Assembly: GCA_947685225.1 (NCBI GenBank)
Contig: CANTUV010000033.1
Location: forward strand, 51,313,001 to 51,377,000
Length of the DNA: 64,000 bases
Direction of reading: 5' to 3'
DNA from: Garcia nutans
Lineage: Eukaryota > Streptophyta > Magnoliopsida > Malpighiales > Euphorbiaceae
This document shows, piece by piece, positions 37,712-47,911 of the stretch. The position numbers were made by a program, and so were the translations under genes. Position 1 is the first letter of the stretch; every line of letters starts with the position of its first letter. Under the pieces are notes generated by a model that saw only the letters and a list, made by a program, of their open reading frames with translations, made no database searches and was not told the DNA's origin.

Positions 37712-39063
37712 GAGTTAACCATCTAATCTATCTCAAACTTTAGTCAAATTTTTAATTTTATCCAAATTTAAACTTATAATTTAATATATAATCTTTTTGA
37801 ATTGTAACAAATATATCTTAATCTTTCAACTCACGTGACTTTGCTTAATTGAATTGTTTACGTGGCGTTAATAATAAAAACATTGCTGATATGGTCTCTG
37901 ACATGGCCACCATTTTGCCTTTGTATTTTTTTTTTAATTTTTTGTATATACTTCATGTCTGAACATATAAAAAATAAAAAAAAGAAACGCTTTACCATTA
38001 TCCACTCAAACGAACATGCAGTGGCAGCAATTCTGCTACTCCCAACGATGTCGTTTCCTTCTTCACGCTACTCATTTTCACCTAAATCGAAGCCACACCT
38101 CTCATTCATCGTCCATGCCCCCACCGACGAAGATTCCCAACCAGAATGCCACCACCACCAGCACCTGACTCCGAGGACGACACCTTCAATTCCCATCTAT
38201 CAAAAGTTCATCTTTGGTAGCGAAGTAGAACCAAAAAGAAAGCAGAAATCAGGAAGTCTAAGAAAAGAATATTAAAATCTGGATTTGGATCTGGATCTGG
38301 ATCTGGAATGTACCTTCAACTGATGACTTTAAAGGAACCAGTTTCTGGTGGATTGAAAGTAGAGTTCGGGTTTAGCCAGTACATTGAACGGGTAAATGGA
38401 AGGATTGCAAGTTTAGGGCTAACGACGTTAATATTGGTGGAGTTGGCGACGGAGAATGGAGTAATTAATTATCATACACGACGATAGTGTTAGTTCAGGT
38501 GTACTTTGTGGTGGCGGTTTCGGCTTTGTATATTAAATATGAGAAAGAGAAGGTGAGCATATGGCCTCAATCTTCATCTTCCAAAGAATGAATTTCATTT
38601 TTTATTTTGCTTTTATTTTTTTAATTCTTTGGGTATTATTTTAGGAGTGTTGTGTTAATTTTGTATTCAAGACCTTTATATGACTCCCTTTTGGAAGGAT
38701 TTTGGAAGAAGCGGAGGATCAAGAGTGGTCGAGCACGACAGAAGCCATATTCAGAGATGTCTATAATTTTTTTAAATGTTGCAAAAAAAAAATTTATGTT
38801 GGTTTAGCTTGGTTTGTGTTGAGTTTTTTAGCTTATTTTTTTTCTTTTTAAATTTTCTCAACATAATCCAAGATAGACGTCATGTCAGTAATATTATATT
38901 ATTAATGTCATATAACCAATCCAACTAATTAGCCGTCAGTTGAAGGACTTATGATAGATTTATTAAAATTCGAAAAGTTTATATAATAAATTATAACAAA
39001 ATTTAAACTTGGGATACAATTAAAAAATTGATTAAAATTGGGGATAGATTAAATGATTAATCC
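37712..39063. mobile_element. Pack-MULE-like element with long TIRs
   Basis: Two long, diverged terminal inverted repeats (about 37712-37900 and 38876-39063) pair over roughly 190 bp. The left starts GAGTTAACCATCTAATCTAT; the right, read inverted, starts GGATTAATCATTTAATCTAT. The element is flanked by AAATAAGCA (37703-37711) and AAATAAGTA (39064-39072), a 9-bp target duplication with one mismatch, as expected for Mutator-like elements. There is no transposase. The interior is GC-richer than its surroundings and carries a host-gene-like pseudogene in plus orientation, which is the definition of a Pack-MULE. TIR divergence shows it is old. Confidence 0.7.
38048..38591 (+). pseudogene. Captured intronless copy of a small plastid-type membrane protein gene
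   Basis: Lies wholly inside the long-TIR element. It opens with an ATG at 38048 and a Ser/Pro/Lys-rich transit-peptide-like start (MSFPSSRYSFSPKSKPH). It then needs a frame change near 38145 to read MPPPPAPDSEDDTFNSHLSKVHLW, an in-frame stop at about 38218, a basic stretch, a GGATCT hexamer repeat (38281-38310, Gly-Ser), and EPVSGGLKVEFGF-SQYIERVNGRIASLG, then VELATENG. A further frame change near 38485 leads to VQVYFVVAVSALYIKYEKEK and a stop at 38589-38591. The ERVNGRIASLG...VELAT segment resembles the chlorophyll-binding helix motif (ExxNGRxAMxG) of LHC-like one-helix, SEP and ELIP proteins. That assignment is tentative. No introns are visible, but the parent gene may itself lack them. Confidence 0.5.
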
Positions 39064-39323
39064 AAATAAGTATAATATTTAATGTATACTTCATAATGCT
39101 TCGAGTAATTAGAGGCGAGATAGCTTGTTGATTAATCATGAATATTTTGATGGTCAAACTTAAGCCGGCAGAAAACGAAGGTTGGGCATAACGCATTCAT
39201 TAATTTCAATTCAAATCCATGATTAAATAATAAAATCAAAACTAATATACTTTTAAGAATTTCAGCTACCTTATAAATTAACACGCAATCATGCAGAAAC
39301 TATGACTCTCTCAACTCATCTTA

Positions 39324-39443
39324 ACTATAAATATACTTATATTTGTAGGGTTTTCAGACATTCACAAAACACATAATCAAATCAAACAATTAAGTTAATT
39401 AGCTATAGCATATTTGCACACATTTCGTTTTCACATCATTAAC
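39324..39443 (+). promoter_or_regulatory. Laccase core promoter and short leader
   Basis: A TATA box, ACTATAAATATA (about 39324-39335), lies about 110 bp upstream of the laccase ATG at 39444, giving a predicted leader of about 80 bases. No upstream ATG lies between them apart from none in a strong context. Confidence 0.5.
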
Positions 39444-42400
39444 ATGTTTCGTTTTCTACATTTGCTACTGTGTGCTTTCGCTCTTTTTTCTTCAGGGGCT
39501 TCTGCTGCAATTGTGGAATATTCATTCCATGTAATTTTCTTCATCCTCAATTACTTTAGAAACATTTAATTTCTTTTCAAAATTGCATTGCAACTTCATT
39601 AAACTTAATCTTAATACATTACACTTGTTGCTTGAAATCTTTAATTTTTCAGTGCTTCAATGGAACTGATCATCTATAATAAATCTTTTCATATATATAT
39701 ATATATATATATATTCTCAGGTTCAAAACCTTACTGTCCGGTGGCTGTGTAATGAGAAAGTGATAACTGCAGTGAACGAAAGCCTCCCAGGTCCGACCAT
39801 ACGTGTTCGAGAGGGCGACACGCTTATTGTTCATGTTTTTAACAAGTCTCCCCACAATCTGACTATTCATTGGTACTCATCGTTAACTTTTAATTCAGTA
39901 ACATCAAAATCCCTTTTAAAATTCTTATGTTATGAATTTAAATTTTAATTAGACTCGGATATTAGCTGTAAAGTAAAAAACAAGTCACAAGATGTTAATT
40001 GAACATATTATTATTAGAAAAAAAACTTAAATTCAATTAATGGTTTGACTTTGATAATAGAATTTAAAGAGAAAACATTAATTTATAAACGCTTGTGGAC
40101 AAGTAAATTTTGTAGCTGCTTTTTTCTTTTTAAATCCAATTAAAACATTTTTTTTTGTATATAAATACTTTATTTTTGGCATCAAAATCATATTCCATCC
40201 GTTTTAAATCGATAGATATATATATTTTATTATTCGTTCTAAAATATAATATCATTATTTTATTTTAATTATTATTATATTATAAATTAACAATTATATT
40301 TCTATTTAAATATTTTATAATCAATAATATTATATTTAATTATTTATTTTTTCAAATTATAATTACTTTGATTAAATTAATAACTATTTTAATTTTTAAT
40401 TTTTGCTATAATTAATAGCTATTTAGTATAAGAGTAATGCTAAATTGATTAAATTGATCTGGATCAAAAGCTCTTTATGTATTAAATGTATTAGAAAAAT
40501 TACTATTTTAATATTGTATTTATTAGACTTTTCTAATAAATACAATGTTAAAATAATTATTTCTCTAATACATTTAATGCATAAAGAGCTTTTGATCCGA
40601 ATCAAATTAATTCATATAATATTTTTATTAGTATAAATAAAGGATAAAATAAGTAAATTATAAAAAAAATTTATTTATTGATTAAATAACTTAATTTTTT
40701 TTAATACTTGTGATGTTAAAAATGTCCCTATCATTTTTGTAAATGAAGTCAATTTTAAATAGTGTGCCATCTTTCGTTAAAAATTCTAAATCATTCTAGA
40801 AAATATAAAATTAATGCATATATAATTTCAACCAATATATATACGATTTATGTTAATCATGTAGTCAGCTATCATAATTATTTATCATTAAAACTTTAAT
40901 TTCATCATCATTCAACACATTTGATTATTTATTTTGTTGGAGTAACATTATATACTGTAGGCATGGAATATCACAAGAATTAAGTGCATGGGCAGATGGT
41001 CCTAGTATGATAACTCAATGTCCAATAATTCCTGAAAATAGTTACACTTATAAATTTAAAGTCGTCAAACAAGAAGGTACTCTTTGGTGGCATGCTCACA
41101 TCTCTACTCTCCGTGCAACCGTTTACGGTGCACTTATTATCCGTCCAAGATCCGGCACATCTTACCCATTTTCTAAGCCCAACAAAGAAGTTTCTATCTT
41201 ATTAGGTATAATTATTTTAAGTTATATATGAGAGATTCGAAGCTTTTATTTATGTGGACAAGTATTTAATTATTAAAATATTAATAATTAATGATAATGA
41301 TAATTATAGATTAATATTGAGACTAATAATCTCTTTTTAATTGTATTTTCAGGAGAATGGTGGGATGCTAATATTGTTGACGGTGAAGATGAGGCATTAT
41401 TGGCTTTTGGTAATACAAATGCTTATACCATTAATGGAATGCCCGGTGATCTATATCCTTGCTCTCGAAATCGTAAGTGATCTCCTTTGAAGAAAGAAAA
41501 TTATGACTGGTAGAATATATATTAATCTTAATAAATAATAATTATAATATTTTTCTTATTTATTTTTGTTTTTATTTTAAACAGAAATGTACAAGCTTAA
41601 GGTGGAGAAAGAAAAAACCTATTTGTTACGAATAATCAATGCTGCAGTCGATAGTCATCTCTTTTTCAAAATAGCTAATCATAATATGATAGTCGTTGCT
41701 ATCGATGCCGCCTACACTAAACCTTACGTTACAGACGTTGTTGTAACCAGCCCTGGCATGACCACCGATGTTCTTCTCATAGCGAACCAGCCACCTGGAT
41801 CTTATTACATGGCTGCTAGCCCATATGTTAGTGCACCAGGAATACCATTCAACAACATTACCACCAGAGGAATTCTCACTTATGGCATCTCTGCAGCAGC
41901 AACACCTATCATGCCTCTAATGCCGGCCACCAATGACACCCCAACAACCTATAAATTCTACAGAAACCTTAATGGTTTAGTTGGTGGACCACATTGGGTT
42001 CCAGTGCCACGTTACGTAGATGAGCACATGTTTGTAACAATTGGGTTTTCGCTAGAACCTTGTAGAGCAAACACCACATGTCAAGGTCCATTTGGGCAGA
42101 CAATCTCTGCGAGCATGAATAACCATTCATTTCAACTCCCGAAGAGATTATCGATGTTAGAAGCTTTCTTTTTCAACATTACTGGAGTCTATGCTCCAAA
42201 TTTCCCAGATAAACCACCAATGGAATTCGATTACACAAATACTAGTTTGGGCAATGATGCGTCGTTACTATTTGCACCCAAAACCACGAGTGTAAAAGTA
42301 CTGAAATATAACGCAACGGTCCAAATTGTTTTGCAAAACACAGCGTTGCTGACGGTGGAGAATCATCCTATTCATCTTCACGGTTTTAATTTCTATATAT

Positions 42401-42870
42401 TGGCCCAAGGATTTGGAAATTATGATCCCACCAAGAACTCAAAAAAATTTAATCTTGTTAATCCTCCAGTTCGTAGCACTATTGATGTCCCTGTAGGAGG
42501 TTGGGCAGTCATCAGATTCAAAGCCAATAATCCAGGTATAAATTTTAATTTCTCCTATTTTATTATGTATATATTAATGAATTTAATTTTACGTTTTAAT
42601 TTCGGGGCAACAAATTAAAAAAAAAAATTGGAGACTCGTTAAAAAATTTTCAAGAATCTTCTGTCGCCTGTGTTAAAGATCCACCAATATTTATACATAC
42701 TCTTATTGAAATTTTATAAGTTATTTTTGAATATTTCAGGTGTGTGGTTCATGCATTGTCATCAAGACTCGCACGTACCATGGGGATTAGCCAGTGCTTT
42801 TGTAGTTCAAAATGGACCAACTCCAGAGTCTATCTTGCCACCACCACCGGCTGATTTACCCCGGTGTTAA
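39444..42870 (+). CDS. Laccase (multicopper oxidase), 6 exons
   Basis: Secreted p-diphenol:dioxygen oxidoreductase that oxidises monolignols or flavonoids in the cell wall. Exons: 39444-39530, 39721-39872, 40961-41205, 41353-41472, 41585-42535, 42740-42870. Frame is kept through all joins and gives 561 residues, the usual plant laccase length. An N-terminal signal peptide (MFRFLHLLLCAFALFSSGASA, about 1-21) precedes the first cupredoxin domain. All four copper-binding signatures are present: HWHG (79-82), WWHAH (122-126), HPIHLHG (462-468) and HCHQDSH (524-530) with the axial position Leu535. Cys525 is the type-1 copper ligand. Many N-x-S/T glycosylation sites occur. It reads more like the LAC14/LAC15 branch than the lignin LAC4/LAC17 branch, but this is judged by eye. 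Intron 2 (1088 bp) carries a foldback MITE, and an (AT)n tract abuts the exon 2 acceptor. Confidence 0.93.
39691..39714. repeat. (AT)n microsatellite next to a laccase splice acceptor
   Basis: An uninterrupted (AT)n tract ends 6 bases before the exon 2 boundary, in the ATTCTCAG that forms the acceptor. It replaces most of the polypyrimidine tract expected there. Confidence 0.8.
40432..40627. mobile_element. MULE-type foldback MITE in laccase intron 2
   Basis: The two halves form a near-perfect inverted repeat centred at 40529 (TATTAGA-CTTT-TCTAATA) with arms of about 85 bases. GGATCAAAAGCTCTTTATG on the left is answered by CATAAAGAGCTTTTGATCC on the right. It is flanked by TTAGTATAA at 40423-40431 and 40628-40636, a perfect 9-bp target duplication. 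As a result both strands contain almost the same short ORF, which is an artefact of the palindrome. It lies in sense-neutral intronic DNA and would form a long hairpin in the pre-mRNA. Confidence 0.75.
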
Positions 42871-43006
42871 TTAGCACCTGCCACATTTTAAAACGCTAGC
42901 TCGGTTGTTTTGGTAGAGTGAATTTATGCTTTGAATTCTAATTTTAAATTGATTTGACGCTTACACTTCAACTAATTTAATTGTTTCCTAGGAACAAAAA
43001 TTAGTT

Positions 43007-43160
43007 AAAGTCTGTCGCAATAATGTATACTTTTTTGGTAAACAATCATTTGATTGCCAAAAGGACGTCTGTACAATAAAGGAAACAATCAAGTAAATGA
43101 GGACAACCTCATTCCAAAACAATATTCCTCATTAAAAGTCTGTCGCAATAATTTATACTT
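43007..43160 (-). mobile_element. 5'-truncated LINE-like insertion with 26-bp target duplication
   Basis: The 26-bp sequence at 43007-43032 (contains AGTCTGTCGCAATAATGTAT) recurs at 43135-43160 with one mismatch. Between them is a 102-bp insert. Read on the minus strand the insert runs through TTGTTTCCTTTATTGTACAG and ends GTTTACCAAAA next to the duplication, like the 3' tail of a plant LINE. A long, variable target duplication plus an A-rich end is typical of target-primed reverse transcription. It lies about 140 bp downstream of the laccase stop. Confidence 0.65.
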
Positions 43161-45210
43161 ACTAGTTTATTATAAACTTGTCAATTAATAGTGCGTACGT
43201 CCCAAGTTCGAATTGTTTGATGTAATGATAATATTGTTTTATTAGATCCATTTCCTGTATTAATAATACGTGCAGTCTATTTATTTTTTCGAATGTTGAT
43301 TCATTGATTTATTCTTCTCTTTGTTTTCTACATATTGAGAAATTGTATAGTAGAACCGTGATACCAATCAATCATATATTCACAATCAATTAATTTTGCA
43401 ACTACTAATTTATAGCTATGTCACTCTCTCTATAGCTTCTTTATTTTATTTTTATAATTCAATATTGAGTTACATTGTGAAGTTCAAATCCAATTATTGA
43501 TAAAGTAAGGACAAATTATGATTAACGTTGAACCGTCTTCATTTTTAATTATTAATTATAGACTAAATAATTATAAAATTTTTAAAATTTTATATAATAT
43601 ACTAGTCACATTTTATATTTTTAATATTTAATTTTTACATTCATTTATTTTTAAAAATTAAACTGTTTTGATATTATAAAATAATTTTTTTTATCATTTT
43701 TTTATATATATTTAACTTTATTATTTATTAAGTTTATTTTATTTTTAATTTTATATTATTAATTAAAAATAAAATAAAATAAGGTATATTGTTTAAAACA
43801 TTAAATATTATTAGTAAAAAAGAAAACTCATTATAAAGAAAGAATACTTCACATTACACTAGATCCAAGTTGGCTGTGCTGATTCTCCAAATTATATTAA
43901 CCACCCACTAGCGAAGTAGAGTAGTCATTAAATGCACCCACTACACGGAAAGGTCCCATTTTTTATTCGGATAACGGGTCAATGGCTATACTCAGTAACA
44001 AGTGGATTCGAGCTGATGGGCTAGATGTTACAGCCGGCTTTTGCCAATGAGCCCACGTGCACATTTACCTGTAGACGGGCCACGACGACGGCCTACATAT
44101 TGGTGTGCTTTATTTTTTGAGAAAATAACACCTTTATCATATTTTTTTAATTTTTATTTCTTTATCAAAACTATTTTAATTTATTTATTATAAACTCTTT
44201 TTATAAACTATATAAAATTTATAAATTCATAATAAATTTATTGTAAACTAATAAAAATATGATATTTTAGTAAATAATTTATAAATTTTGATATTTTAAT
44301 AAATAATTTATAAATATGATAAATTTAAATTTTTTTAATTTTTTTATATTTTTATCAAAAATCCTTATTTTTAAAATTACACTAAAAATTAAATTATTTT
44401 AAAATATATCCATTTTTTCCTCTTTTAGAAATGTCTATTTTATATCTTTTAATTTCAAAAATATCCATTTTTAGAGATATATTTTTTTACTTATATTTAG
44501 TATACTAAAATTATATTTCATTTAATTAAAAAAAGTTATATTTCATTTTTAAAGATATATATATATATATTGAGTATATATATATATATATATATTTTTA
44601 AAAATTAATATAATATAATTTTCTCTAAATAAAAAGTTCGGTTCCATTGACCAATTCAACATTTTCATGGAAAAATTTATAACAATAACTTATAAAATTT
44701 TTTAAAAAAATGAGTAAATACTACTTTTTTTTTCTTAAATATTTATATTTATATTTTTTTTATTTTCTCTCATTATCTCCTCGTCCATTTATACATTTCT
44801 TTTATTTCATTCAATTACTCTCATTTAAATTTTATTCATTTTTAATAGTTTTTATTATTTATTTCTTTAATTTTTGTAACACATTATTTCTTTTGTGGTA
44901 GATTTATCTTTTTTGTTATCTGGAAGTTACGTTGATTGATCTTTTTAATGTTTATCAATATACAAATCGAATTAATACTTATCTTTTAAGGTATATTTAA
45001 GTATATTCATTATATAAAATAAAAGGTATTATTTTATTTATTATACTCTTTTATTAAAAAATAATATTTTTTTTAAATAAAGAGTAAGCTTTAATAAAAA
45101 TATATATGATTGGCCGAGTACATAAGTTATGACATAAACTCAGTCTATAATAAAAATTTTCATGGTACAATACAATTTTAATTCTAATTGCATCATGAGT
45201 CAATATGTGT
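43161..45210. other. AT-rich spacer with dispersed repeats
   Basis: No gene seen. A stretch near 44128-44340 is the reverse-oriented relative of the repeat at 1-200, and 44370-44600 shares phrases with 51230-51450. A long (AT)n run lies at about 44556-44595. Confidence 0.55.
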
Positions 45211-45433
45211 AGAGAGATTAAGATGATGCCGTTTAGGGTAGGAAGAAGGATTTGTCCTGGATATGGTTTGGCAATGCTTCATTTAGAGTATTTTGTGGCT
45301 AATTTGGTATAGAGTTTTGATTGGAAGGCTGTGAATGGGGATGAAGTTGAACTTTAAAGCTGGAAAAGCTGGAGTTCACAGTTGCGATGGAAGAAGCCAT
45401 TGAAGGCTCAAAATATCTGTCAGGACCAAATAA
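45211..45433 (+). pseudogene. Inverted 3' fragment of a CYP89A gene
   Basis: Starts REIKMMPFRVGRRICPGYGLAMLHLEYF, the heme-binding C-terminal part of a CYP89A P450. It closely matches residues 434-504 of the complete gene next door, in the opposite orientation. It is broken by an in-frame TAG after VANLV, a TAA after DEVEL and a frame change in the last 30 codons, and ends with the parental-like stop at 45431-45433. The second and third positions of the heme motif have changed (FGAG to FRVG). Everything upstream of the heme loop is missing. Confidence 0.85.
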
Positions 45434-46396
45434 AGGATTATAGGATCATGTACCGTATCTCTTAAAATAATTATTGTAACTAAATTATTATTTAATTACA
45501 ATAATTCACCCTAATTAATTTTGTAGAAACAAATTATATAGTCTTTATAGTTCAATTCCCTTAATAATACTATAATCCATTTGTATAAGGAAATTGAACT
45601 TGGGACAATTATCTCTAATTCCTTTATCAATTATGTTATGGCGATTTCTTTATATATTTACTATTTAGATGAAATTTACTCTCTTTTATAATGGTAAAAG
45701 ATTATAGATTTTTCTTCTTTATTAGCCTGAGAGTGGAGCTGCCTTTATTGGCCTGTGGCAGCTCTGTTTGTCTTTATTTTTAGTCTATTTAATTTTTATA
45801 TTTTTTTCAGTTTTATATTTTTTTAAAAATAATTTTCACATTAATATAAATTTAAACTTTAGTATTTGTCATATTTTTTTACTTTTTATAATAAAATTAA
45901 ATGTTATTTAATTTTTTATTATAAAGTTTTATCCTTCGTTGCTTGAATATTATTTATCTTTTTCAAATTAAGATTATTTATTATTTTTTAATGGATATTT
46001 TTTATCTTCACAAATAAAAGTGTTCTTCTCGTATAGAAAATAATTTATAACAGATAGAATCAATGTCCTGCTGAGAGTCAAATTGCTCACGGCATATTAT
46101 AATTATTTACTGTTTCATTGAAGAAGTTTTAAGGAGATTCAGTTCTAGTAACTTCATTAATTGTATATATACTTTAAAATTTTATAATTTTATTTGTATC
46201 TTAGAGATATACTTGTTAACTTATTAACAAGAATTTATTTTGCATTAAAAAAAATTCTCTTTTGTATATTATTATATGTTAAATATGTGTAATGGAAGAT
46301 ACAGAACAATAAAAGTAAAAAATTATTTATCTTATGAACTGTTGATTATTAATATAAAATTATGATACACATATTTATCAAGATAAAGGTGATCAA
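45434..46396. other. Spacer between convergent CYP89A copies
   Basis: AT-rich DNA between the tail-to-tail P450 fragment and gene, including the CYP89A 3' UTR at its right end. No gene seen. Confidence 0.5.
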
Positions 46397-47911
46397 TTAT
46401 TTGAACCTGGTAGATACAAGGGCCTGCAATGGATTCTTCATGACTACTGTAAATTCTAGCTTTTCTGATAAATCAACATCATCTCCATCAACAGCTTTCC
46501 ACTCAAAATTCCAAATCAAATTAGCCACAAAATACTCTAAATGAAGCATTGCTAAACCATAACCAGGACAAATTCTTCTCCCTGCACCAAATGGCATCAT
46601 CTTAATCTCTCTACTTCCTGTTATATCAAACACTTCTCCTCCATTATTAAGAAACCTTTCAGGCTTAAAATCCATTGGATCTTCCCAAACTTTTGGGTCT
46701 CTACCCATTTCAGCTACCATAAAATTTATAATCCCATTCTTAGGTATCAAATATTTGTCTAAAATTGCATCTTCTCTTACTGCATGTGTCACCAAAAAAT
46801 GACCTGGTGGGTGCTTCCTCAGACCCTCTAAAATCACTGATTTTAAATATGGCATTTTTTGTAAATCCTCTTCTTTTACTTCTTCTTCTCCATCTTTCAA
46901 ATTTTGTTTAATCTCAATGAATATTTTCTCTTGAATTTGTGGGTATTTAACCAAATTTGCCATTATCCACTGCAAGGCTGTTGATGTAGTATCAGTACCA
47001 GCATTGAGAAACTCAGAGCACAAACTCACTATTTCATCTTCATTGAGCTTTCTTTTCTCGTCAGGAATTTCCAATTCAAACAGAGTATCAACATAGGACA
47101 AAATATATTCTTCTTGATTATGATATACCTTTTTCTTCAACTCATTTCTAGCTCTTATCAATGGAATCAATACATCTCTTTGTTTTCTCTTTATCTGAAA
47201 AAATTCTTCCCAACTCCTGCGCATTAAAATCTTTGACAATTTTGGCCAGAAATTGAGTTTGTTGAACTTAAAATAGCATGCAAATATTTGCCGTTGAACT
47301 TCTTCGATTTTCTTTATCTGGGTTTCATCGAGCTTGTCGCCGAAACACATAAGAACTAGAAGAGCAAACATGGAAAATAGAAAATGGTCTAATACGGAAA
47401 CAGGACGACCCGATCCTGCTTGGGCTTCGATTCGATTACGAAGAATTTGAAGAACCCATTTACGGGAATAAGCATAGTGTTTGACACGCGATGGGTGAAG
47501 GATTTCGGCTGAGAGATTCCGGCGGAGAAGGCGCCAAGTAGGACCATAAAAAGCAGAGCTGATGTTATGCTGATTGCTACTGAGAATTTTGTTTACAGGA
47601 AAAGCTGGTGGACGGTCAGCGAAAAGGGCTCCGTTTTGGATTAAGGCCTGGTGGGCAAGAGAATGATCGGCTATGAAGATGGCCGGAAGAGAACCGAAAT
47701 AGAGAGTGACAATAGGACCAAATTTGGAGTGGAGGGAGCGAAGGATGGGCTCGATATCGAAGGAGGACTTACGAAGCAATAGGAGGTTACCGATGAAAGG
47801 AAAGGCATAGGGGCCAGGTGGGAGGTTGTGGGTGGTGAAGAAAAGGTTGAAGATGGACTTGAAGAGGACAGAGATGACAATGGAGATGAAGATCGGAAAC
47901 CAGAGTTCCAT
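46397..47911 (-). CDS. CYP89A: Cytochrome P450, CYP89A family, intronless
   Basis: A 504-residue ER-anchored monooxygenase from one uninterrupted exon, as is usual for CYP89A. Residues 1-25 form the membrane anchor, followed by the proline hinge PPGP (31-34). The I-helix oxygen-binding motif AGTDTT is at 304-309, the K-helix ExxR (EGLR) at 362-365, PERF at 417-420, and the heme loop FGAGRRICPG at 441-450 with Cys448 as the iron ligand. NGALFADRPPAFPVNKILSS and SSNQHNISSAFYGPTWRLLRRNL are CYP89 trademarks. Arabidopsis CYP89A9 deformylates fluorescent chlorophyll catabolites; whether this one does is unknown. A TATA-like run (TATATATA, about 47979-47986) lies about 70 bp upstream of the ATG. 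No lesions were seen. Confidence 0.95.
   Translation of the reverse strand: MELWFPIFISIVISVLFKSIFNLFFTTHNLPPGPYAFPFIGNLLLLRKSSFDIEPILRSLHSKFGPIVTLYFGSLPAIFIADHSLAHQALIQNGALFADRPPAFPVNKILSSNQHNISSAFYGPTWRLLRRNLSAEILHPSRVKHYAYSRKWVLQILRNRIEAQAGSGRPVSVLDHFLFSMFALLVLMCFGDKLDETQIKKIEEVQRQIFACYFKFNKLNFWPKLSKILMRRSWEEFFQIKRKQRDVLIPLIRARNELKKKVYHNQEEYILSYVDTLFELEIPDEKRKLNEDEIVSLCSEFLNAGTDTTSTALQWIMANLVKYPQIQEKIFIEIKQNLKDGEEEVKEEDLQKMPYLKSVILEGLRKHPPGHFLVTHAVREDAILDKYLIPKNGIINFMVAEMGRDPKVWEDPMDFKPERFLNNGGEVFDITGSREIKMMPFGAGRRICPGYGLAMLHLEYFVANLIWNFEWKAVDGDDVDLSEKLEFTVVMKNPLQALVSTRFK

Noticed and set aside
40423..40636. Two overlapping ORFs on opposite strands with almost the same protein
   Set aside because: Artefact of the palindromic MITE; each strand reads the same arms.
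43195..43225. Possible tRNA/SINE B-box (CCCAAGTTCGAATTG)
   Set aside because: No matching A-box or cloverleaf could be found at the right distance.
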